A stretch of 13,267 nt of DNA, from positions 1 to 13,267 of the forward strand of contig JACAEZ010000082.1 in NCBI GenBank assembly GCA_013388565.1, in the 5' to 3' direction. The position numbers and the translations under genes are program-made. The notes under the pieces are model-generated. The model was not told the origin of the DNA. It did not search any database and saw only the letters and a list, made by a program, of their open reading frames with translations. The DNA is from Campylobacterales bacterium. GTDB lineage: Bacteria > Campylobacterota > Campylobacteria > Campylobacterales > JACAEZ01. Below are positions 6,835 to 13,267 of this stretch, one piece after another (positions within the stretch are counted from its first letter, which is position 1; every line of letters begins with the position of its first letter).

Positions 6835-7639
6835 AGCACTGCAATATGATTTTATAAAACATGCCATAATAGCTGGAGTATTAGTAAGTATAGTTTCTGG
6901 AGTCATTGGCTCTTTAGTCGTTGCAAATAGAATGGTTTTTTTAGCTGGTGGAATTGCTCATAGTGCTTATGGCGGTATTGGTGTAGCGATATTCTTTGGA
7001 TTGCCTATATTTTTTGGAGCAGGAATATTTGCAATCATTTCAGCACTAATAATGGCTCATGTAACACTTCAAAACCGTCATCAAATAGATACCGTAGTTG
7101 GTTTAGTATGGTCTATTGGCATGGCAATTGGAATAATACTTGTGGATTTAAGCCCTGGATATAATGTCGATTTGATGAGTTATCTATTTGGAAGTATATT
7201 AGCAGTTAGTTTTGATGATTTGATTGTCATGAGTGTATCAACAATAATCATATTAATAACTGTCGCCCTCTTTTATAGAAATTTTTTATCAATCTCATAT
7301 GACTCTGAATTTGCCTCTTTACAAGGTGTTAATGTTAGATTTTTTTATACATTAATGCTTATACTTTCAGCCATTGCCGTAGTAACTGCCATTCGTGTTG
7401 TAGGACTTATTTTAGTAATCGCACTGCTTAGCATTCCAACATATATAGCCGAAAAAATAGCCTCATCACTAGCTCAAATGATGATTTATTCAACAATCAT
7501 TTCAACACTCTTTACACTTTTAGGATTAATCCTATCATACCATTACGATTTAACATCAGGCTCAGTCATTATATTAGTCTCTGCTGTTGCATTACTTTTA
7601 TTTTTACTTTATAAAAGCATATTTGCTAAAGGAAAATAA
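6827..7639 (+). CDS. znuB: Zinc/metal ABC transporter permease (ABC-3 family)
   Basis: Integral membrane channel of the metal importer. The 270-residue product is made almost entirely of hydrophobic helices, about eight by eye. It has the family landmarks GGIAHSAYGGIG (41-52), which includes the cytoplasmic coupling region facing the ATPase, QNRHQIDTVVGLVWS, and VVGLILVIALLSIPTYIAEKIA near the C-terminus. The ATG at 6827 follows AAGGGA at close spacing and overlaps the znuC stop, so it is the last gene of a nikR-znuA-znuC-znuB unit. It is followed by 269 nt without a gene. Confidence 0.9.
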   Translation: MFEALQYDFIKHAIIAGVLVSIVSGVIGSLVVANRMVFLAGGIAHSAYGGIGVAIFFGLPIFFGAGIFAIISALIMAHVTLQNRHQIDTVVGLVWSIGMAIGIILVDLSPGYNVDLMSYLFGSILAVSFDDLIVMSVSTIIILITVALFYRNFLSISYDSEFASLQGVNVRFFYTLMLILSAIAVVTAIRVVGLILVIALLSIPTYIAEKIASSLAQMMIYSTIISTLFTLLGLILSYHYDLTSGSVIILVSAVALLLFLLYKSIFAKGK

Positions 7640-7651
7640 CTGTTAAAATTT

Positions 7652-7690
7652 AGGGAACCTCCAACAACACCATTAAGTTAAGGGAACCTC
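7652..7690 (+). repeat. Two direct copies of AGGGAACCTC, 29 bp apart
   Basis: AGGGAACCTC is found at 7652-7661 and 7681-7690, each preceded by a short TTAA-containing stretch. A partial third match, AACCTCT, is at 7741-7747. The motif is richer in G and C than its surroundings and lies just after the end of the metal operon. It could be a remnant of an insertion-sequence end, but no transposase trace or partner inverted repeat is seen. Confidence 0.45.
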
Positions 7691-7768
7691 TAAAAAAACA
7701 ATTTCTAAAACCCTTAATTCCTTCATTTTCTGATGTCAAAAACCTCTTAGACCAATTCTAACCTAATA

Positions 7769-7816
7769 TAAGACTAAATTAAATAAATAATATGATAGTT
7801 ATTTAATTTGGTCTTA
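7769..7816 (+). repeat. 18-bp inverted repeat, 12-nt loop
   Basis: Arms TAAGACTAAATTAAATAA (7769-7786) and TTATTTAATTTGGTCTTA (7799-7816) pair over all 18 positions with a single G-T pair. The box AGACYAA(A)TT recurs a third time at 7749-7757 in direct orientation. It may be a bidirectional terminator after znuB or a binding site upstream of the atpB promoter. There is no T-run directly after the stem, which weakens the terminator reading. Confidence 0.65.
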
Positions 7817-7836
7817 AATTGATTATTATTTATACA

Positions 7837-7874
7837 TATAATTTATCTCCTATTAATTGTATTTAAGATAGAAT
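7837..7874 (+). promoter_or_regulatory. Candidate atpB promoter(s)
   Basis: A perfect -10 box TATAAT lies at 7837-7842 and a second candidate, TAGAAT, at 7869-7874, both in AT-rich sequence upstream of atpB. No good -35 is present at standard spacing; Campylobacterota sigma70 promoters are known for lacking a conserved -35 and having periodic AT-rich upstream sequence. The first candidate would start transcription near 7850, about 60 nt before the ATG. Confidence 0.45.
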
Positions 7875-7908
7875 AACCTAAAATTTTTCAAACAAAAGGG
7901 ATGTAATT

Positions 7909-8586
7909 ATGAGTGAAATTTTTACCTTTTTAGGCTTAATCTCGCATGACCATAGTTGGATTTTTCTATCACATACATTGTTAGTCGCTATCTTAGCAAT
8001 TGTTATAGCAAAGTTGGCTACAAAGTCGTTGCAAGTTGTGCCTTCTGGTTGTCAAAATGTAGTTGAGGCTTATTTACAAGGTGTTGTTGCAATGGGTAAA
8101 GATGTTTTAGGCGAAGAAAAAGCTAAAAAATATTTACCTTTAATAGCAACGATAGGTTTTATGGTATTTTTATCAAACTTTATAGGAATAATTCCAGGAT
8201 TTGAATCTCCTACAGGGAATATAAATTTTACATTGGCATTAGCTTTAATGGTGTTTGTTTACTATAATTATGAAGGTATCAGAGAAAACGGTGTAGGTCA
8301 CTATTTTGCACATTTCATGGGTCCTGTTAAAGTGTTGGCTCCATTGATGTTTCCTATTGAAATAATTTCACACTTATCAAGAATTATCTCTTTATCTTTC
8401 CGACTTTTTGGAAATATTAAAGGTGATGATTTGTTCTTAATGGTTCTTTTAATGTTAGCACCATGGATAGTTCCATTACCTGCTTTTGCTATACTATTTT
8501 TTATGGCATTTTTACAAACATTTATCTTCATGATACTTACTTTTGTTTATTTAGCTGGTGCAGTTCAAATTTCAAATGACCACTAA
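7909..8586 (+). CDS. atpB: F0F1 ATP synthase subunit a
   Basis: Membrane subunit that forms the proton half-channels next to the c-ring and couples proton flow to rotation. The 225-residue product has the conserved helix [10 protein letters not shown] with the essential arginine R165 (equivalent to E. coli R210), [11 protein letters not shown] just before it, and the C-terminal [14 protein letters not shown] helix with Q203. It is shorter at the N-terminus than E. coli subunit a, as is usual for this lineage. ATG 7909 follows AAAGGGA (7895-7901) at seven bases. No other atp genes are adjacent: atpB stands alone between a metal transporter and a small membrane protein, as recalled for Campylobacter and Helicobacter. 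Identification is secure. Confidence 0.97.
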   Translation: MSEIFTFLGLISHDHSWIFLSHTLLVAILAIVIAKLATKSLQVVPSGCQNVVEAYLQGVVAMGKDVLGEEKAKKYLPLIATIGFMVFLSNFIGIIPGFESPTGNINFTLALALMVFVYYNYEGIRENGVGHYFAHFMGPVKVLAPLMFPIEIISHLSRIISLSFRLFGNIKGDDLFLMVLLMLAPWIVPLPAFAILFFMAFLQTFIFMILTFVYLAGAVQISNDH

Positions 8587-8602
8587 TATTAAAGTTTAAA
8601 TA

Positions 8603-8863
8603 TTGCGAAGTTATTTTGAATTTTTCGTAAATATTATGATAGGAGCCTCTTGGGCTCTTGCATTTTTGGGCGGTCTCTATTTTGCTACTTTGTTATACAA
8701 TTTGGGTTTTTTCTATATGTTTCTTGGATTTATATTAGGTTCTTTTTGTGGGATATTTTTTATTGTGATATTTGAATTTATGTTACTTCAAATATTAAAA
8801 TTTAAAGAGAGTCAAAAACAGACAAAATTATTAGAACAGATATTATCAAATTGTTCTAAATGA
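8603..8863 (+). CDS. Small two-helix inner-membrane protein downstream of atpB, function unknown
   Basis: An 86-residue protein with two strongly hydrophobic segments at about residues 10-33 and 36-64, each glycine- and phenylalanine-rich, then a charged cytoplasmic-type tail (KFKESQKQTKLLEQIL). It begins 16 nt after the atpB stop, so it is probably on the same transcript. The start is taken as TTG 8603; no clear Shine-Dalgarno is seen, and an in-frame ATG at 8636 would remove 11 residues but keep both helices. I recall a comparable small membrane protein next to atpB in Campylobacter jejuni (Cj1203c beside Cj1204c), which suggests a conserved pair and perhaps a role with F0. That role is an inference from position only; the protein does not resemble AtpI by motif. 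Confidence 0.75.
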   Translation: MRSYFEFFVNIMIGASWALAFLGGLYFATLLYNLGFFYMFLGFILGSFCGIFFIVIFEFMLLQILKFKESQKQTKLLEQILSNCSK

Positions 8864-8885
8864 TAATTTACAAGTTTGTTATATT

Positions 8886-9458
8886 ATGAGTTTTAATAGT
8901 TATCTGATTACAGATCCAAAATACTACACAGCTTCTTTGCTAGAGTTTAAAAAAAAGTTAAATACTGTCTTTACAAATTACTCTATTGATTATGCATGTT
9001 TTAGAGATAAAATAAACTCTAATCAAAAAGAGTTAGCTTTAGTTTTTGTAGAGATTTGCAAAATTTATGAGATAAAAAATATTATTATAAATGGTGATAT
9101 TGATTTAGCTCTTGAATGTGGAGCAAATGGTGTTCATTTAAGAGGTAATCAACTTAATTTAATCAAAAGTGTAAATGAGTTAGGTTTAAAAAGTATCTAT
9201 AGTAGCCATTCGTTAGAAGATATAATAAATGCTAAAAATGAAGGTGTTTATGCTGTAACGATGAGTCCAATTTTTGACTCTTTGAAAGGTAAAGGTATTG
9301 GCTTAGAGGCTTTAAAAGAGATATTAAACTCTGTTGATATGAATGTCTTTGCACTTGGTGGAATAACAAAAGATTGGCAAGTAGAAGAGCTTAAAAAGTT
9401 ACCACTTACGGTTTTGCTTCTATTAGATATTTTGCTGAATAACATTAAAAAGGATTAA
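8886..9458 (+). pseudogene. Thiamine-phosphate synthase-like protein (ThiE/TenI family), 3' end frameshifted
   Basis: A TIM-barrel protein of the ThiE/TenI family. ThiE joins HMP-PP and thiazole phosphate to make thiamine phosphate. Family landmarks: R40-D-K (QLREK position), II-NGD-DLA (67-75), GVHL (82-85), SSHS (106-109), SPIFDS (127-132) followed by KGKGIGLE (134-141), and the phosphate-binding ALGGI (156-160). After K171 the frame runs into an atypical hydrophobic tail (LPLTVLLLLDIL) and stops at 9458, overrunning the gatB ribosome binding site. In the -1 frame the expected family ending [14 protein letters not shown] appears and stops at 9442. One extra A in the five-A run at 9393-9397 would restore it (185 residues). 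Either this gene has lost its second phosphate-binding loop, or frameshifting or slippage makes the full protein, or the base is a sequencing error. No Shine-Dalgarno is evident before ATG 8886. Confidence 0.78.
9393..9442 (+). other. Frameshift point and out-of-frame native 3' end of the thiE-like gene
   Basis: The run of five A (9393-9397, codons AAA AAG) is where the reading frame must change. From 9398, frame -1 encodes [14 protein letters not shown] and ends with TAA at 9440-9442. Position 9442 leaves a normal 17-nt gap before gatB that contains its ribosome binding site AAGGA (9450-9454). AAA AAG resembles a slippery pair, but the preceding base is T, so it is not the classical A-AAA-AAG heptamer. 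Confidence 0.8.
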
Positions 9459-9459
9459 C

Positions 9460-10896
9460 ATGAATAATTTATTTGAAGTTGTAATAGGTTTAGAGGTTCA
9501 TGTACAGTTAAATACAAAAACTAAACTATTTTGTAGATGTGCAACAAGTTTTGGAGATAAACCAAATAGCAATGTTTGTCCTGTTTGTTTAGGACTTCCA
9601 GGTGCTTTACCTGTGTTTAATAAAGAGGTAGCTAGAAAAGCTATGATGTTAGGAACAGCTATAAATGCTACTATAAACAAAAAATCAACATTTGAGAGAA
9701 AAAACTACTTCTATCCAGATTTACCAAAAGGGTATCAAATATCACAATTTGAAGTACCAATCGTTGCAAATGGACATTTGTTTATTGATTTTGATGATGG
9801 TTCTACAAAAAAAGTTGGTATTACAAGAGCCCATATTGAAGAGGATGCTGGTAAAAATATTCATCATGGAAATGTTAGTTTTGTGGATTTAAATAGAGCT
9901 TCAACTCCGCTTTTAGAGATAGTAAGTGAACCAGAGATGAGCAGTAGTGATGAAGCTGTAAGGTATCTTAAAAAACTTCACTCAATCGTTAGATATTTGG
10001 GTATTAGCGATGCAAATATGCAAGAGGGTTCTTTTAGATGTGATGCGAATGTCTCTATTCGACCAAAAGGTGATACAAAACTTTATACAAGAGTTGAGAT
10101 AAAAAACCTAAATAGTTTCAAATTTATCCAAAAAGCAATAGAGTTCGAGGTAAATAGACAGATAGAAGCTTGGGAAGATGGTGTCTATAATAAAGAGGTT
10201 GTTCAAGAGACAAGACTTTATGATAGTGCAAAAAACGAAACAAGAAGCATGAGAGGCAAAGAGGAGTCAAGTGATTATAGATATTTTCCAGACCCTGATT
10301 TGTTACCTTTGATAATCGATGAAGCTTTTTTAGAAGAGTGTAAAAATATTCCAGAGATGCCTGATAGCAAAAGAGATAGACTTATAGCTGAATTTGGTAT
10401 AAAAAAATATGATGCAACAGTTATAACTTCGAGTGTTGAGATGGCAAAATATTTTGAAGATATGCTAAAAGAGGGTGTTGAGGCTAAAAACTGTATAACA
10501 TGGCTTACAGTTGAACTACTTGGCAGACTTAAAGGTGGTGTTGGTGTTGAAGAATCTCCTGTTTGTGCTAAAAAATTAGCAAAACTTGTAAAACGAATAG
10601 AAGACAACACAATCAGTGGAAAAGCTGGTAAAGAGGTTTTAGATTATGCTTTTGAAAATTGCGATGTAGAGATTGATGATATTATAGAAAAGTTAGGTCT
10701 TAAACAAGTAAGTGATGATAGTGCAATTTTGGCAATCATCGAAACTATCATGAATGCAAATGCAGATAAAGTAGCAGAGTATAGAGGTGGAAAAGATAAA
10801 CTGTTTGGCTTTTTTGTAGGTCAAGTGATGAAAGAGTCAAAAGGTGCTGCAAATCCTGCTGTTGTAAATGAGCTTTTGAAGAGTAAACTTGGGTGA
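9460..10896 (+). CDS. gatB: Asp-tRNA(Asn)/Glu-tRNA(Gln) amidotransferase subunit B
   Basis: Part of the GatCAB complex, which converts misacylated Asp-tRNA(Asn) and Glu-tRNA(Gln) to Asn- and Gln-tRNA in the cytoplasm; GatB carries the kinase site and binds the tRNA. The 478 residues match the family length. Visible are IGLEVHVQL (9-17), the zinc cysteines C25-x-C27 and C40-x-x-C43, [16 protein letters not shown] (81-96), the metal/ATP-site segment HIEEDAGK (125-132), [17 protein letters not shown] (143-159), EIKNLNSF and [11 protein letters not shown] helical YqeY-like C-terminal domain starts at about residue 330. ATG 9460 follows AAGGA at five bases. gatA and gatC are not in the window. The stop overlaps the next gene's GTG start by four bases. 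Identification is secure. Confidence 0.98.
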   Translation: MNNLFEVVIGLEVHVQLNTKTKLFCRCATSFGDKPNSNVCPVCLGLPGALPVFNKEVARKAMMLGTAINATINKKSTFERKNYFYPDLPKGYQISQFEVPIVANGHLFIDFDDGSTKKVGITRAHIEEDAGKNIHHGNVSFVDLNRASTPLLEIVSEPEMSSSDEAVRYLKKLHSIVRYLGISDANMQEGSFRCDANVSIRPKGDTKLYTRVEIKNLNSFKFIQKAIEFEVNRQIEAWEDGVYNKEVVQETRLYDSAKNETRSMRGKEESSDYRYFPDPDLLPLIIDEAFLEECKNIPEMPDSKRDRLIAEFGIKKYDATVITSSVEMAKYFEDMLKEGVEAKNCITWLTVELLGRLKGGVGVEESPVCAKKLAKLVKRIEDNTISGKAGKEVLDYAFENCDVEIDDIIEKLGLKQVSDDSAILAIIETIMNANADKVAEYRGGKDKLFGFFVGQVMKESKGAANPAVVNELLKSKLG

Positions 10897-12476
10897 ATTT
10901 ATTAGTTAGATTTGCTCTTTTTTTAGATAGTTGTGATGATTATAAAAAATTAAAAAGTTCTGTAAAAGACGTTTTTGACAATCCAAAATCAAAGTATAGA
11001 TTGTACTTTGATTTTTTCATGATATTTTTGATTATCTCTAGTATTGCTATTGTTATATTAAGTGTAAAATATGAAATAACATCTACACTTCACTTGGTTG
11101 AACTATTCATTCTTTCGATTTTTACAGTTGAATATTTAATCAGATTTTGGATACATAATGATATAAGAGCTATTATTATTGAACTACACAAAGAGGCAAA
11201 TTTTTTAAATATACAGTTTAATACAAAACTTGCTCTAAAAAAAATCATTTTAAATAAATTTGAATATATAATCTCTCCACTTGCTATAATTGATTTACTA
11301 GCTATATTATCAGCATTTGCACAACTTAGATTTTTAAGACTTTTTTTGATTTTTAGAATGTTTAAGATATTTAGATATACAAAAAGCATGAATGAGTTTG
11401 GAACAATTCTTTTAGAAAAAAGATTTGAATTTTTTACACTTTTAGTTTTAATAGCATTCATGATGTTCACTTCAGCCTCTATTATATATGTGGCGGAGGC
11501 AAATGACCCTGCTAGTAAAATAAATACATTTTTTGATGCACTCTATTGGGCATTGATTACTGTTTCAACTGTTGGATATGGAGATATTGTGCCTATTAGT
11601 GTACAAGGTAAAATAGCAACAGGTATGCTAATAATCACAGGGCTTGGTATAATCGCATTTGCTACATCTATTATTGCTACGGCTTTTACAGAAAAGATGT
11701 TACATTTAAAAACATCAAAAATTTTACTTAAAACAGATAAATTAGAGAGTTGTACTATTATTTGTGGATATGGAAAAATAGGGCAAATTATCGCAAAAAG
11801 ACTTCAAGAAGCAGATGAAAATTTTATAATTATAGACAACGACCATTCAAAAGTAGAATTAGCAACTAGTAAAAATATGTTAGCTATTGAAGCAGATGCT
11901 ACAAAAACAGAAACATTGATAAAAGTTGGTATCAAAAATAAAAACATGACAAATATCATCTGTCTTACAGATAGTGAAGTTCAAAATATCTATATTGTAC
12001 TAGGTGCTAGAGCATTAAACAATAATATAAAAATAATTTCAAGAATAAACAATATAGAATCCAAACAAAAATTTATTTTAGCTGGTGTTAATGAAGTTGT
12101 CTATCCATTTGAAAATTCTGCACAAATGGCAACAGAATATGTATCTCAACCAATAGCTTTTGATGCAATTGATGCTATTTTATTTGGGAAAGAGAATGCT
12201 TTTATAGAAGAGGTTGCTGTTATTGAAGGTAGTTTGTTAGACAATAAAAAAATTGGTGAGATAGATTTTAGAAAATATAAATTAATACCTTTTGGTGTTT
12301 TAAGACATCATGAAAAGCAAAGTGAAGGGTTGAACTATTTAAATTTAAAATCAAAAAAATTTATATTCAATCCATCTAAAGATTTTATTCTTCAAAGTGG
12401 TGATATTTTAGTTGTCATGGGATTTATGATAAGTATTAACCACTTTAGAAATATAGTAAAAAGAGCAATATATTAA
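10893..12476 (+). CDS. Voltage-sensor-type potassium channel with C-terminal RCK (TrkA-N/TrkA-C) domains
   Basis: A Kch-like ion channel of 527 residues in the cytoplasmic membrane. Hydrophobic segments S1-S4 lie at about 38-57, 68-85, 125-143 and 145-162. S4 carries positive charges at R146, R149, R155, K158 and R161, the roughly every-third pattern of a voltage sensor. S5 is at about 179-200, then the pore with selectivity filter TVGYGD (226-231) and S6 at 240-265. The cytoplasmic RCK/TrkA-N domain begins at about 285 with the Rossmann motif GYGKIG (292-297) and the acidic strand end D315, so NAD(H) or another nucleotide ligand is likely. A TrkA-C domain covers about 435-520. The start GTG 10893 overlaps the gatB TGA (GTGA), implying translational coupling. 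Potassium selectivity follows from the filter; the gating ligand is unknown. Confidence 0.93.
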   Translation: MNLLVRFALFLDSCDDYKKLKSSVKDVFDNPKSKYRLYFDFFMIFLIISSIAIVILSVKYEITSTLHLVELFILSIFTVEYLIRFWIHNDIRAIIIELHKEANFLNIQFNTKLALKKIILNKFEYIISPLAIIDLLAILSAFAQLRFLRLFLIFRMFKIFRYTKSMNEFGTILLEKRFEFFTLLVLIAFMMFTSASIIYVAEANDPASKINTFFDALYWALITVSTVGYGDIVPISVQGKIATGMLIITGLGIIAFATSIIATAFTEKMLHLKTSKILLKTDKLESCTIICGYGKIGQIIAKRLQEADENFIIIDNDHSKVELATSKNMLAIEADATKTETLIKVGIKNKNMTNIICLTDSEVQNIYIVLGARALNNNIKIISRINNIESKQKFILAGVNEVVYPFENSAQMATEYVSQPIAFDAIDAILFGKENAFIEEVAVIEGSLLDNKKIGEIDFRKYKLIPFGVLRHHEKQSEGLNYLNLKSKKFIFNPSKDFILQSGDILVVMGFMISINHFRNIVKRAIY

Positions 12477-12478
12477 TC

Positions 12479-13165
12479 ATGAAGATAGAAAATATAATAG
12501 TTTTTGGATACTCACTATTTGGAAAAGAGATAGCAAAACAGTTAAAATATAAAATGTATAAATTTATTATTTTATGTCATGATGAGACAAATATAAAAAA
12601 TGCTTTAAAAGATGGATATGAAGCATATCATGAAGATATAACAGATGATAAAATTTTGATAAAATATGGCATTTTAAAAGATATTACAACAATTTTTTGT
12701 GTAACAGATGATGATTTGATAAATATGTTTGTTACAATATCGGCTAGAGCTTTGAATAAAGAGTTAAAAATTGTTTCAAAAGCACATACATTAGATAGTA
12801 AACAGAAGTTTTTAAATGCAGGAGCCAACAAGATACTTGACCCTTATGAGTTAAGTGCAAATAGAATTTTTGATTTTATAAAAAAACCTTTGATTGTTGA
12901 AACGATTGATAATACAATTTTTGGGACAGAAGATATAAAATTAGCAGAGATTTTGATAAAAGAAGAGTCTGTTTTAAATGGAAAAAATTTACTTGATATT
13001 GATTTTGCCCAAGAGTATAATCTTATTTTAGTTGGTGTTTTAGATAAAGAACTTGGGAATGATTTTTTATTTTCAACATCTGGATATAATCATAAACTTG
13101 ATGTTGGGGATATTTTGGTTGTTGTTGGATATATGAAAGATATAGAAAAACTCAAAAAAGGGTAG
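12479..13165 (+). CDS. Stand-alone RCK (TrkA-N/TrkA-C) protein, probable channel regulatory subunit
   Basis: A soluble 228-residue protein with one TrkA-N domain (about 1-135) and one TrkA-C domain (about 145-226). It is colinear with the cytoplasmic half of the preceding channel: VSKAHTLDSKQKFLNAGANKILDPYE here corresponds to [26 protein letters not shown] there, and both end with a GDILVVxGxM motif. It therefore probably arose from the channel's RCK part or a shared ancestor, and could join the gating ring as a second subunit. The Rossmann glycine motif is altered to GYSLFG (residues 10-15; the central Gly is Ser) and the strand-2 acidic position reads CHDE, so nucleotide binding may be changed or lost. 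The start lies 2 nt after the channel stop, and the next gene, gpsA, starts 4 nt after its own stop. A TrkA/KtrA-like role with another transporter is possible. Confidence 0.88.
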   Translation: MKIENIIVFGYSLFGKEIAKQLKYKMYKFIILCHDETNIKNALKDGYEAYHEDITDDKILIKYGILKDITTIFCVTDDDLINMFVTISARALNKELKIVSKAHTLDSKQKFLNAGANKILDPYELSANRIFDFIKKPLIVETIDNTIFGTEDIKLAEILIKEESVLNGKNLLDIDFAQEYNLILVGVLDKELGNDFLFSTSGYNHKLDVGDILVVVGYMKDIEKLKKG

Positions 13166-13169
13166 TTTC

Positions 13170-13267
13170 ATGAAAAAGGTTTCAATTATTGGTGCTGGAA
13201 AATGGGGTATGGCTTTGGCAAAAGCACTTTCTGTAAAAAATAGTGTAGTTATATATTCAAGACATAA
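13170..13267 (+). CDS. gpsA: Glycerol-3-phosphate dehydrogenase [NAD(P)+], N-terminal fragment
   Basis: Only the first 32 codons are inside the window; the gene continues past the right edge. The product reduces dihydroxyacetone phosphate to sn-glycerol-3-phosphate for phospholipid synthesis. The visible N-terminus KKVSIIGAGKWGMALAKAL shows the dinucleotide-binding GAGxWG motif (residues 8-13) characteristic of GpsA, followed by the second strand VVIYSRH. ATG 13170 follows AAAAAAGGG at about seven bases and lies 4 nt after the RCK gene, so it is probably in the same transcript as gatB and the channel genes. Confidence 0.93.
   Translation, partial: MKKVSIIGAGKWGMALAKALSVKNSVVIYSRH

Larger units (their letters stand above)
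7640..7908 (+). other. Non-coding region between znuB and atpB
   Basis: No credible gene. In order it holds two copies of AGGGAACCTC (7652-7661 and 7681-7690); a long-looped hairpin whose arms 7676-7684 and 7711-7719 pair around CCCTTAA (one G-T pair, 26-nt loop); a box TTAGACCAATT (7747-7757); an 18-bp inverted repeat (7769-7816); and AT-rich promoter-like sequence leading to atpB. One of the two hairpins may end the znu transcript, but neither is followed by a clean T-run. The minus strand is open for about 30 codons here without a recognisable product. Confidence 0.6.

Noticed and set aside
7676..7719. Intrinsic terminator of the znu operon at the TTAAGGG/CCCTTAA stem
   Set aside because: The loop is 26 nt, the stem only 9 bp with a wobble, and no T-run follows; kept only as a note in the spacer description.
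7640..7760. Minus-strand open stretch of about 30 codons in the znuB-atpB spacer as a gene remnant
   Set aside because: No start with a ribosome binding site and no recognisable family; too short to support a call.
7650..7820. CRISPR array
   Set aside because: The repeats here are two 10-mers and one inverted repeat, with no regular spacer pattern of 28-40 bp repeats and no cas genes nearby.
10275..10610. 111-codon open frame on the minus strand inside gatB
   Set aside because: It lies wholly opposite the strongly conserved gatB sequence, has Ser/Phe-rich low-complexity composition typical of antisense shadows, and lacks a ribosome binding site.
11090..11470. 126-codon minus-strand open frame opposite the channel gene
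   Set aside because: It is an antisense shadow of the hydrophobic S2-S5 region; no motif, no ribosome binding site.
1..13267. tRNA, rRNA or riboswitch
   Set aside because: No cloverleaf, rRNA-like or known riboswitch core was seen; gaps between genes are mostly under 30 nt and the one long spacer is accounted for above.

Overview
The window is low in G+C, and all of its supported genes lie on the + strand. Protein style and gene content point to Campylobacterota (the former Epsilonproteobacteria), probably a Sulfurimonas/Arcobacter-type free-living relative. The evidence is a lone atpB separated from the other ATP synthase genes, an NrdA with an extra segment after its active-site cysteine, a gatB...gpsA neighbourhood recalled from Campylobacter jejuni, and a NikR homologue. 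This is an inference from recalled features; the genus cannot be fixed from sequence alone.

Layout, left to right. Positions 1-2327 hold the class I ribonucleotide reductase large subunit nrdA, cut at its 5' end by the window edge. A small tail-anchored coiled-coil protein (2337-2765) and a putative RelE-type toxin-antitoxin pair (2798-3224) follow. The pair is bracketed by two identical 19-bp repeats. purH (3240-4772) encodes the last two steps of IMP synthesis. A metal cassette comes next: nikR (4783-5196), preceded by a 7-N11-7 dyad inside the 3' end of purH, then znuA, znuC and znuB (5217-7639). znuA-znuC and znuC-znuB overlap, so this looks like one transcript.

Positions 7640-7908 are non-coding. 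They hold a repeated AGGGAACCTC motif, an 18-bp inverted repeat, and a probable promoter for atpB (7909-8586). atpB is followed by a small two-helix membrane protein and by a ThiE/TenI-like gene whose 3' end carries a clear -1 frameshift in an A-run. Next are gatB (9460-10896), a six-helix voltage-sensor-type K+ channel with an RCK domain (10893-12476), a separate soluble RCK/TrkA protein (12479-13165) and the first 98 bases of gpsA.

Most genes are core metabolism: dNTP, purine, tRNA amidation, ATP synthesis and glycerol-3-phosphate. Three accessory insertions stand out against this background: the toxin-antitoxin module, the NikR/Znu metal module, and the two-gene K+ channel system between gatB and gpsA. 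I did not find a clearly new type of defence or mobile system. The most useful leads are the candidate NikR operator controlling an apparent zinc transporter, the frameshifted thiE-like gene, the repeat-bracketed toxin-antitoxin pair, and the channel paired with an RCK protein whose nucleotide-binding motif is degenerate.
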